8,788 bases of DNA from Chloroflexota bacterium (GTDB taxonomy: Bacteria; Chloroflexota; Anaerolineae; Promineifilales; Promineifilaceae). Under the pieces are notes generated by a model. The model had not been told where the DNA came from. It ran no database searches and saw only the letters and a list, made by a program, of their open reading frames with translations. A program made the position numbers and the translations under genes. Where the stretch lies: the NCBI GenBank assembly GCA_008501785.1, contig QQUD01000091.1, positions 1 through 8,788 on the forward strand. Direction: 5' to 3'. Each line of letters starts with the position of its first letter. Position 1 is the stretch's first letter. Of the stretch, positions 1-5,436 are shown piece by piece.

Positions 1-1544
1 CTCAGTTGATGCGCGTCATTTTGAAGATCATTTACTTGAATCGTGATGGTTGATGTGCAGTTGGGGATTTGAATGTTGGCATGGGTGGGTCCAATTGAAA
101 CGGCCGTTTTTTGCATCTCGTCCAAAACGAAGGTGCGAGCGGCCTTGTTTGGTATTGATTCACCAATCAAGTGCAGGGTCCCGGTAACAATGCGAGCGGG
201 ATCTTGCTTTTTGCGCCATGCAATGAGGGTGGCAGCAATAGGGATGAGGAGGAGTAGGAAAAGCCAGTTGGGTTTAGGAGTGATGGGTGTGGAAACGGCC
301 GTTTGCAGCTCACGTTCTGATTGAACTGCCGTTGGCAGGATTGGGCGCAATGTTGGCGGTAGTGGCAGGGTTGCCGTAGAAGCAGGTGCGGCGACAATTG
401 ATTGGGATGTTGATGTTGGTGATGAGATAGGTGTGCTTGTTGGTGTGCCTGATGGAAGTGGTGTGGGCATCTGCTGAAAATCTTTCCAAACCGTAACACG
501 TCCAGGCCCTGTTGCCACGATTGTCCAATTGCCCACTTCTGGATTTGCCACCACCCAGACTTCTTCGGAAAGGGAGCCTGCAAAACGCACTTCATTATCT
601 GTCGGGCTGATGTCGCTGCCATTTGGTGTAGAAATGGTGACTACTGTCTCTGGATTTTCTTTGCTGATGACAAAGGTGACCTGCGACAAACCAGATTCGA
701 CCGGGACAACTTCACGAAGCAATGGTAAGGCATCTGGCTTTTCCAGCACCATGCCAGCCGTTTGTCCGCCAATTAGTTGAACGACAATATCATGGTAAAT
801 ATCAATGAGGTCGCCTGGTTCTCGTGCGGTATAAAAGCGACCTGGCGGCACGGCTGATGTTATTTCCTGCCACATTGGCTGCCACAGCGCTTGAATTTCT
901 ATGTCAGAGTCGGTTGTCTCGTTTGCAAGCAGCACAATAAATACGGGAATCCCAGCATGAGCGAAAGCCTCGCCTTCCGTTTTTAGGTGTGCTGCGTAAG
1001 CTAATTTTTCTGTTTGTGTTGACGTGTTGCTCCACTCTGGCTTGCCATCTGTTAATAAAATAAGGGCGGGTTGGAAATGATCCGACCCGCCCTCAATCAG
1101 GTTTCGTGCCATTGAAAGTGCCGCGACATGGTCTGTCCAGCCCATGCGCGGCGGCTGGTTTATTAGCGAAAAAATGTCTAAGCGACGACGATCATCAGTA
1201 AGTGGTGTTAATGGCACCACCAATTGGGGTTCACTGCCAAAGAAGACGACGCTCAATGCATGGGCTGTATCACTTTCATCCAAGCCTAAATAGGTAATGA
1301 AAAGGCGAGCCGCATCAATACGCAGCAGGTCTGGGTCAGAGCCGGTACCGGCTTTTTCAAAAAGCGAATTGCTGTTGTCAATTAGCAGATGAACCGCATA
1401 TGGCTTGTTTTCTAAAGCAGATGTAGAGCGAGCAGCAAAGACAAGCAAGCTGCAAAAGAAGATTAAAAACAGGAGCAGGAGGAAAAGAAAACAGCCCAAG
1501 CGCGTACCGCAGCCACGCTTCTTTTTTCGACTAAATGGGTACAT
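1..1544 (-). CDS. Membrane-anchored VWA-domain protein, C-terminus cut by window edge
   Basis: The reading frame is open from the ATG at 1544 to the left edge (about 514 residues seen). Residues 6-10 are basic (RKKKR) and 16-38 form a hydrophobic helix, so the N-terminus is likely cytoplasmic. A VWA domain (about 49-240) has the metal-binding MIDAS elements: DNSNS (D56, S58, S60), GWTDH (T137) and LTDG (D166). A probable beta-sandwich region (about 260-355) and a Thr/Pro/Ser-rich linker (about 360-420) follow. A second membrane helix spans about 427-443 and ends in RKK, then a tail of unknown fold begins. The tail piece TAVSIGPTHANIQIPN loosely recalls the start of an FHA domain, which is only a guess. 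The ligand is not identifiable; extracytoplasmic VWA domains usually bind proteins. The gene starts 221 bp downstream of the split histidine kinase gene. A strong SD (AAGGAG, 6 nt before ATG) supports this start. Confidence 0.85.
   Translation of the reverse strand, partial: MYPFSRKKKRGCGTRLGCFLFLLLLFLIFFCSLLVFAARSTSALENKPYAVHLLIDNSNSLFEKAGTGSDPDLLRIDAARLFITYLGLDESDTAHALSVVFFGSEPQLVVPLTPLTDDRRRLDIFSLINQPPRMGWTDHVAALSMARNLIEGGSDHFQPALILLTDGKPEWSNTSTQTEKLAYAAHLKTEGEAFAHAGIPVFIVLLANETTDSDIEIQALWQPMWQEITSAVPPGRFYTAREPGDLIDIYHDIVVQLIGGQTAGMVLEKPDALPLLREVVPVESGLSQVTFVISKENPETVVTISTPNGSDISPTDNEVRFAGSLSEEVWVVANPEVGNWTIVATGPGRVTVWKDFQQMPTPLPSGTPTSTPISSPTSTSQSIVAAPASTATLPLPPTLRPILPTAVQSERELQTAVSTPITPKPNWLFLLLLIPIAATLIAWRKKQDPARIVTGTLHLIGESIPNKAARTFVLDEMQKTAVSIGPTHANIQIPNCTSTITIQVNDLQNDAHQL
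98..109. repeat. Palindrome AAACGGCCGTTT, window copy 1
   Basis: A perfect 12-bp palindrome inside the VWA gene, read there as Thr-Ala-Val. Further perfect copies are at 293-304 and 7051-7062, with core copies in cas6 and the EAD7-SAVED gene. Confidence 0.8.
293..304. repeat. Palindrome AAACGGCCGTTT, window copy 2
   Basis: A second perfect copy in the VWA gene, again read as Thr-Ala-Val. A one-base variant (AACTGCCGTT) lies 20-30 bp further right. Confidence 0.8.
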
Positions 1545-1550
1545 ACTGGT

Positions 1551-1556
1551 CTCCTT
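1551..1556 (-). promoter_or_regulatory. Shine-Dalgarno AAGGAG of the VWA gene
   Basis: Read on the minus strand, AAGGAG is followed by ACCAGT and then ATG (1544-1542). This spacing is ideal and fixes the start codon. The site also lies in the left arm of the 1539-1637 inverted repeat. Confidence 0.8.
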
Positions 1557-1587
1557 ATCCAGATCAGATGCATTATCCAATCTGGCG

Positions 1588-1615
1588 TATCATGATTACC
1601 TTCAACTATCATGAT
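1588..1615. repeat. Direct repeat TATCATGAT x2, 19-bp period (operator-like)
   Basis: TATCATGAT occurs at 1588-1596 and 1607-1615. Its core ATCATGAT is itself an 8-bp palindrome. The 19-bp period is close to two helical turns, the arrangement expected of a paired dimer-binding site. It lies between the inverted-repeat arms upstream of the VWA gene. A second direct repeat, TTATCCA, is at 1555-1561 and 1573-1579. A link to the neighbouring LuxR-type HTH is speculation. Confidence 0.4.
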
Positions 1616-1645
1616 GAAGGAGGAAACCAGTATGTACAATGGGCA

Positions 1646-1670
1646 TGGTAGCGAATGATTCACGCTACCA
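1646..1670. other. Hairpin TGGTAGCG / CGCTACCA, 9-nt loop
   Basis: TGGTAGCG (1646-1653) and CGCTACCA (1663-1670) form a perfect 8-bp stem around a 9-nt loop. No T-run follows on either strand, so it does not look like a standard intrinsic terminator. It lies downstream of the kinase/HTH gene and upstream of the VWA gene and may be an operator. The rest of the 1545-1765 spacer shows no convincing promoter. Confidence 0.45.
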
Positions 1671-1765
1671 AGTGGAGAGAATTAGAACCCCTTTGGCGTA
1701 TAAATTTTGTGGACAGGCAGGGGACTCAGTAACAATGGCGAACACAAATGAAGGGAAAAATGCGG

Positions 1766-2128
1766 TTATTTACGGACATGATTTTTAAAACGCCGGTAAC
1801 GAATATGATTTTGCCAATACCAATCTGTGATGTCCTGCAAATCTTTTGATTCAATTTCGCGAGCATCGTAGAGTATATTTTTAATATCAGCTACGCGCGT
1901 TTTTACGCCATCAAAGCCAACCCCAGGCAGCCGATAAGCGACTTCTTTCTGATTCAATCCATCGCTGAGTAAGCGTAATGTATCCCAGTGTCGATCTGGA
2001 AGAGGGTCGGGGTGGAATGAAATGGCATTTGGAAGTTCGTCTGAGGGGACAGGTGACAAAAAGACGAATCCTTGCCATGCAAGTTCAAGCAGGTGTGACA
2101 AATCTACATTGCCTCCCATGCGCCGCAA
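1766..2128 (-). CDS. LuxR-type HTH module, probable C-terminal part of the split histidine kinase
   Basis: This 120-codon ORF (TTG at 2128, or ATG at 2119) has a helix-turn-helix of the LuxR/GerE type at about 44-90: LPDRHWDTLRLLSDGLNQKE, then VAYRL and VKTRVADIKNIL. This fits the family pattern of a Leu-rich first helix, G-x-x-x-KEVA and a recognition helix beginning with VK. No SD precedes either start. The same frame stays open upstream to 2191, and those extra codons look coding: the translation YLRRMGGNVDL followed by QGFVFLSPVP resembles the last strands of a HATPase domain. The frame is also in phase with the kinase start at 4474. I infer it is the DNA-binding tail of the same protein, displaced by frameshifts. 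An independent small regulator is less likely but possible. Confidence 0.7.
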   Translation of the reverse strand: MRRMGGNVDLSHLLELAWQGFVFLSPVPSDELPNAISFHPDPLPDRHWDTLRLLSDGLNQKEVAYRLPGVGFDGVKTRVADIKNILYDAREIESKDLQDITDWYWQNHIRYRRFKNHVRK

Positions 2129-2159
2129 ATAAACGAAGGAAATTCGTAAAGGTAATAGT

Positions 2160-2801
2160 TCAGAAACGATGTAAGATACCAGCTTTTGCGCCTAGTTTTT
2201 GCTCAAAATCTGCAAGAAGCGAAAAAATCCCATTTTCGCTTTTATTATCAAATGCCTCGTCTGGCAATGGCTTGCCATTGTTGTAAATTTTTGTATTGAT
2301 TGAAAATGGTTGGCGTTCCACATTAATGCGAATTTTGGCAGCATCCCCATGAAACACGGCATTATTTACCGCTTCGGTAATGACACGATACAGTGCTAAT
2401 TTAACCCAGGGTGATTCTCGTTCGATTTTTGGATCAATTTGTCGATCAATGCGCGGGCGTGCCCCATTATTTCGTGGGGGTAAGTCGCTGGTGTGACGCT
2501 GAATGCGCTCTGACAAATTGTCTCGCCAAAAACTCGGAGGGATTGAAGATTGTGATAAACGCACCTCTTCAACAAAATCCTCCATGTCACAGAAGAGCGG
2601 GTACAGGGAGCATTCCTCCATATAGTCACAGCAATCTGCGCCACATTCTGTCCATAAGACAGATGCTTTGGTAATTACGCCACTTTTGAATCCATGTCTT
2701 CCAATGATGTTGTGCAGATTTATTTCGGGACGACCAAAACTTTGATAAAAAATCGTTCGATAGCGCAGTTGAACTGTAATTTTTGCAAGCGACTGAGCCA
2801 A
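2160..2801 (-). CDS. Histidine kinase fragment: H-box-like region, Cys cluster and HATPase domain
   Basis: This is the middle part of the membrane kinase, in a different frame from its N-terminal part (first possible start TTG 2801). From that TTG, INLHNIIGRHGF (H30) matches a weakened HisKA_3 H-box of the LHDxxG type. Five cysteines follow at 53, 57, 58, 64 and 71. The HATPase N-box is LYRVITEAVNNAVFHGDA (E143, N146, N147, H151). The G1 box is altered: IYNNGKPL (172-179) stands where D-x-G-x-G is expected, so the usual Asp is Asn and the second Gly is Pro. ENGIFSLLADFEQKLGA (189-205) occupies the G2 region. The ORF ends before the last HATPase strands, which continue in another frame. There is no SD and no independent start. 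ATP binding and kinase activity are uncertain because of the G1 change. Confidence 0.8.
   Translation of the reverse strand: MAQSLAKITVQLRYRTIFYQSFGRPEINLHNIIGRHGFKSGVITKASVLWTECGADCCDYMEECSLYPLFCDMEDFVEEVRLSQSSIPPSFWRDNLSERIQRHTSDLPPRNNGARPRIDRQIDPKIERESPWVKLALYRVITEAVNNAVFHGDAAKIRINVERQPFSINTKIYNNGKPLPDEAFDNKSENGIFSLLADFEQKLGAKAGILHRF
2163..2191 (-). other. Second frameshift junction (HATPase to HTH part)
   Basis: The middle kinase frame hits TGA at 2162-2160, while the C-terminal frame is open only from 2191 downward, so the shift must fall in this short overlap. A run of four A on the minus strand (plus T4 at 2184-2187) is a likely spot. Removing one A would read LGAKLVSYIVSELL and continue into the HTH part. 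The shift is opposite in sign to the one at 2780-2784. Confidence 0.6.
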
Positions 2802-4474
2802 ACGTAAGACGGTAAATTGGAATACTGTATCAAGGATGCTTTATTTTGAAATCCTAGAAAAAGAGCGCCCAGTCTTTCATGACGAAGCCCTACGGGTATA
2901 AAACACAATGATTGAACCTTTTTCTTATCTTCAATGTGAGGAGCGATGGCGTTTTTTATGCCACTGTTGCCCGCATTGAGGCCAATATCTGTTTCGTAAC
3001 GGGGACGCCACACACTTATTAGCTGGGTTAAGGCTTCATTGATTTCGTTTTCAGGTGGTTTATGGGTAATCAAGTTCGTATGATTGTCCCATGTATATGG
3101 GTTTGCAATGGGAAAACCGGTCAAAGATAATGGGAAGTAAAGCACAAAATCCGCCCCCAACCAATCTTGCGCAAAATCTGATATTAGCTTAAATACTTCA
3201 TGTTCAGACGCAAAAGGCACATCTGACATGTCGGCTAAGTTTTCCCACAACTCAATAGCCTGTTCAAACAAGTGTTCTTGTTGATCGCCAGCAAGGGCAG
3301 CTCCAAGAATCAATGCGATGGTTTCTAACGCTTCGCGATCATTCATGCCAAAAACATTTTTGCGTGTCGATTGTACATCCAAAACACCATAAATCGTGCC
3401 ATTGTGCATAATTGGTACAGCAATTTCGGCGGCTGTATCTTTTATGCCTGCCGGAAAGAAAAAGGGGCAAAGTTCAACTTCGTTCCAAACAAGGGGTTCA
3501 CGGTCTTGAAAAACACGCCCTGTGACACTGCGGTTGAATGGGACAAGATGACCAATAATGGAAGATGGATATCCAAAGGTTCCTTCAACCTGAAGATGTG
3601 TTCCGGCTCGGTTGGGGATTAAAATAAATACACGTTCGTGTCGAAGTCTGCTGCCAATCAATTGGGGAACGTTTTTAAGGTTTTGGCTGGCATTTGGCAA
3701 TGACAAAAAATTTTTGCTGATATCTCTGACTAATTCATTTAAATAATGTATGCCCATCCATAGTCGCTGCGCAATATAAATTGAGGTATAGGCAATAACA
3801 ATGACCAGAGCACAACCCATTGAGATATACCAATTTGCTCCAAAATTATAAAAACTAACCAGTGCGATAGCACCACCAAGGGCTGCAAGACCAAACCAGA
3901 AAAGCAGACGGTATGCGCGTTTTGAACCTGGCGCGTGAGCAACAATGAGCATTGCGTATGGAAAAGTACCAAAGATTGAAAACAGCGAAAAAAGAAGCAC
4001 GCGGTTTAGTTCTGAAATATTTTCCAATGTGCTTTGATAAAAAATGAAAAGCCAGGTTATCAAAACAACTAAAAGCATCATGCGGAAGCGAATTTTATAT
4101 TTTCTATATTTGAAAAGAGGTGGATCGGGGTATATAGAATAAACTTCACGCTGATGGCTGATGTTTTTACGTCTCTTGATTTTTGCATTGGGTGAAATTT
4201 TGTACAACAAGACATAGAACAGTTTGTTGAGACGTGATTGATAGGCACTTAAATCATGAATGACAAAGCCGATAAATGTAACCGTGCTCCAGGAAACAAC
4301 TGCCCAAAGAGGAACTTCTTCATACACACTGACGAATGTGAGAAGGATGGTGCTAATCACTTGTACCCAGGGAAAAAAGTAGGCACGCGCCAAACGGCGG
4401 TGGTGAATGTAGGGGGCTTCCAGAGATGGAACCAAATGCAAAAAACTATGGCACAAACGCTTTAAGAATGACAT
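2720..4474 (-). CDS. Membrane sensor with two GAF-like domains, N-terminal part of the split histidine kinase
   Basis: The 584-codon ORF starts at ATG 4474. It has about six membrane helices (near 35-55, 56-74, 130-147, 157-180, 189-209 and 215-236). A basic cytoplasmic loop between helices 2 and 3 carries KIKRRK. A GAF domain at about 262-396 includes RVFILIPNRAGTHLQVEG, AEIAVPIMHNGTIYGVLDVQ and a closing helix. A second GAF-like domain at about 420-557 includes SLCFIPVGLRHERLGALFLG. The catalytic part begins just after residue 560 but in another frame, so the last roughly 19 residues are out-of-frame sequence. The protein probably sits in the inner membrane and senses an unknown cytoplasmic signal through the GAF domains. 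With the frameshifts repaired it would be about 902 residues: membrane part, GAF, GAF, H-box, HATPase, LuxR HTH. No SD precedes the ATG. Confidence 0.85.
   Translation of the reverse strand: MSFLKRLCHSFLHLVPSLEAPYIHHRRLARAYFFPWVQVISTILLTFVSVYEEVPLWAVVSWSTVTFIGFVIHDLSAYQSRLNKLFYVLLYKISPNAKIKRRKNISHQREVYSIYPDPPLFKYRKYKIRFRMMLLVVLITWLFIFYQSTLENISELNRVLLFSLFSIFGTFPYAMLIVAHAPGSKRAYRLLFWFGLAALGGAIALVSFYNFGANWYISMGCALVIVIAYTSIYIAQRLWMGIHYLNELVRDISKNFLSLPNASQNLKNVPQLIGSRLRHERVFILIPNRAGTHLQVEGTFGYPSSIIGHLVPFNRSVTGRVFQDREPLVWNEVELCPFFFPAGIKDTAAEIAVPIMHNGTIYGVLDVQSTRKNVFGMNDREALETIALILGAALAGDQQEHLFEQAIELWENLADMSDVPFASEHEVFKLISDFAQDWLGADFVLYFPLSLTGFPIANPYTWDNHTNLITHKPPENEINEALTQLISVWRPRYETDIGLNAGNSGIKNAIAPHIEDKKKVQSLCFIPVGLRHERLGALFLGFQNKASLIQYSNLPSYVWLSRLQKLQFNCAIERFFIKVLVVPK
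2780..2784 (-). other. First frameshift junction at an A5 run (GAF to H-box part)
   Basis: The N-terminal kinase frame reads SRLQKLQFN and ends at 2720, whereas the conserved H-box and HATPase lie one frame away. The minus-strand run of five A (plus T5 at 2780-2784) is the simplest break. One added A gives SRLQKITVQLRYR and joins both parts cleanly. It could be a real mutation or a sequencing error. Programmed slippage is less likely, because no classical X-XXY-YYZ heptamer is in phase. Confidence 0.65.
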
Positions 4475-4480
4475 AGTATC

Positions 4481-4509
4481 AGTATGATCGGAACGTCTAG
4501 CAGATTCAA
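4481..4509 (-). promoter_or_regulatory. Candidate promoter of the histidine kinase gene (leaderless)
   Basis: On the minus strand TTGAAT (4509-4504), a 17-bp spacer and CATACT (4486-4481) resemble -35 and -10 boxes, each with four of six consensus bases. The -10 ends only 6 nt before the ATG, so transcription would start at or very near the start codon. This would explain the missing SD. The evidence is weak because the boxes are imperfect. Confidence 0.3.
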
Positions 4510-4556
4510 TACCACAAGGAGGTATTTATTTTGCCCATGCTAGGGGCTATTTCTCA

Positions 4557-5321
4557 CTAGCTGATGGTGACTGCGCCCATCCCCATGGTTGTTTTATGAC
4601 CGACGCCGCTGAAGGCGGCTAATTTGCCTAAGGCTTGCCAAATACGCAGAGCTTCGTCGTCTTTTGATTGGGCGTGAAAGGTGACTGGACCAACGAAACC
4701 AATAAAATCGTCAGAACGGCCGTTTCGCAGATTGATGGTGATAACTGCCGTTTCAATACGATGGGCAGTGACAAAAACATTTTTGGCACACCAATCTAGC
4801 CATGATTCATGAATACGTAAACGTTCGGGAGCATATCGCTGCCATACATTGAAGGGCCAGCGAAAGACGTTACCTGGTAACGGCAGTGGTAGGTGTCCCG
4901 GCCCTTGTCGAAATGCAGTAGGAGAAACAAATTCTAGCTGCATTTGATGGTGTGGGGTGAGGTTGGCAAGTGTTAGGAAGTCTGGTCCTTCTATGCATTC
5001 GACGTTGTTGATTGTGAAGGATTGCCTCCCTAAGTGGAGTGGGGTTCTTTGGTGTGTGGCGAACTGCCAGGCACGGAGCATGATGTCTAGGGCTGCATCG
5101 GTTATGAGTGCGTAGCGCAGTCCGGCCAGGTGACCGTCGTTGGTGTAGTAGGGAACCATCGAGAACGGTTTAGGAGACGGGTGTTTGTGCAGCCAGGCAG
5201 CGGTTTCCTCATTGACTTGTTTAAGAACGTTGAAGAGGAGTCCGTGTAAGCCGCGCATGGTGATGTGCTGGCCAGCAATACGGCCGTTTTGGGGGTGGAA
5301 GCTAACAGTGATGTAGTTCAT
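4557..5321 (-). CDS. cas6: CRISPR-associated endoribonuclease Cas6
   Basis: The protein has 254 residues, usual for Cas6, which cuts the CRISPR precursor transcript within each repeat to make guide RNAs. The clearest mark is the C-terminal glycine-rich RAMP loop, FSGVGHKTTMGMGAVTI (237-253). SPTAFR (133-138), a conserved Cas6 patch, and the N-terminal stretch TMRGLHGLLFNVL (21-33) also fit. H45 and H47 in WLHKHPSPKPF are candidates for the catalytic histidine; this is by analogy, not alignment. ATG 5321 follows AAGGAAA at a workable distance. It lies 115 bp downstream of the EAD7-SAVED gene and is the last gene of this block; the next gene, on the same strand, is the unrelated kinase. No CRISPR array, Cas10 or other subunit is in the window, so the subtype cannot be read, although the SAVED neighbour points to type III. 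Confidence 0.9.
   Translation of the reverse strand: MNYITVSFHPQNGRIAGQHITMRGLHGLLFNVLKQVNEETAAWLHKHPSPKPFSMVPYYTNDGHLAGLRYALITDAALDIMLRAWQFATHQRTPLHLGRQSFTINNVECIEGPDFLTLANLTPHHQMQLEFVSPTAFRQGPGHLPLPLPGNVFRWPFNVWQRYAPERLRIHESWLDWCAKNVFVTAHRIETAVITINLRNGRSDDFIGFVGPVTFHAQSKDDEALRIWQALGKLAAFSGVGHKTTMGMGAVTIS
4714..4725. repeat. Palindrome GAACGGCCGTTT, window copy 3 (in cas6)
   Basis: AACGGCCGTT at 4715-4724 within cas6, here read as Asn-Gly-Arg, a different frame from the VWA copies. Confidence 0.75.
5280..5287. repeat. Palindrome core ACGGCCGT, window copy 4 (in cas6)
   Basis: The core octamer near the cas6 start, read as Asn-Gly-Arg. Confidence 0.7.
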
Positions 5322-5325
5322 AGGG

Positions 5326-5332
5326 TTTCCTT
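5326..5332 (-). promoter_or_regulatory. Shine-Dalgarno AAGGAAA of cas6
   Basis: AAGGAAA followed by CCCT and ATG on the minus strand (ATG 5321-5319). It is a moderate site that supports the chosen start. Confidence 0.5.
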
Positions 5333-5343
5333 GAGAGTAGCTG

Positions 5344-5371
5344 TCAGGTATCAGGTTTCAGGTATCAGATT
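5344..5371. repeat. Heptanucleotide tandem repeat (TCAGGTA-like, four units)
   Basis: TCAGGTA (5344), TCAGGTT (5351), TCAGGTA (5358) and a diverged TCAGATT (5365) form an exact 7-bp register in the spacer between the EAD7-SAVED gene and cas6. It resembles the short tandem heptamer repeats known from filamentous cyanobacteria. It may be a dispersed slippage repeat or a regulatory element ahead of cas6. Confidence 0.7.
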
Positions 5372-5436
5372 CTTGCTGGTACTTACTCCATTGGTTGATT
5401 CAGCCAGAATCGTTTCATAGTTTGTTTCCCAATTTG

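Larger units (their letters stand above)
1539..1637. repeat. Interrupted inverted repeat around the VWA start codon
   Basis: GTACATACTGGT at 1539-1550 is the exact reverse complement of ACCAGTATGTAC at 1626-1637. Just inside, CTCCTT (1551-1556) pairs with AAGGAG (1617-1622), with three extra bases on the right arm. The left arm contains the SD and ATG of the VWA gene, so the right arm is a plus-strand copy of the same translation start signal. That copy leads only into an eight-codon ORF. It may be a small inverted duplication, a relic of a second start or a mobile-element footprint; the sequence does not decide. Confidence 0.7.

Noticed and set aside
167..622. Minus-strand 151-codon ORF rich in His, Gln and Pro
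   Set aside because: Out-of-frame reading of the Thr/Pro linker of the VWA gene, whose own frame is open with MIDAS motifs.
1628..1660. Plus-strand mini-ORF (MYNGHGSE) with a good upstream AAGGAGG
   Set aside because: Only eight codons; its start region is an inverted copy of the VWA start, so it is better explained by the repeat.
4500..4559. Possible terminator after cas6 (GCCC/GGGC and GCTAG/CTAGC pairs)
   Set aside because: Stems of only 4-5 bp and no T-run on the minus strand.
5390..5427. Minus-strand 11-codon ORF (MKRFWLNQPME) between the SAVED gene and cas6
   Set aside because: Very short, no SD, no sign of a leader-peptide mechanism.
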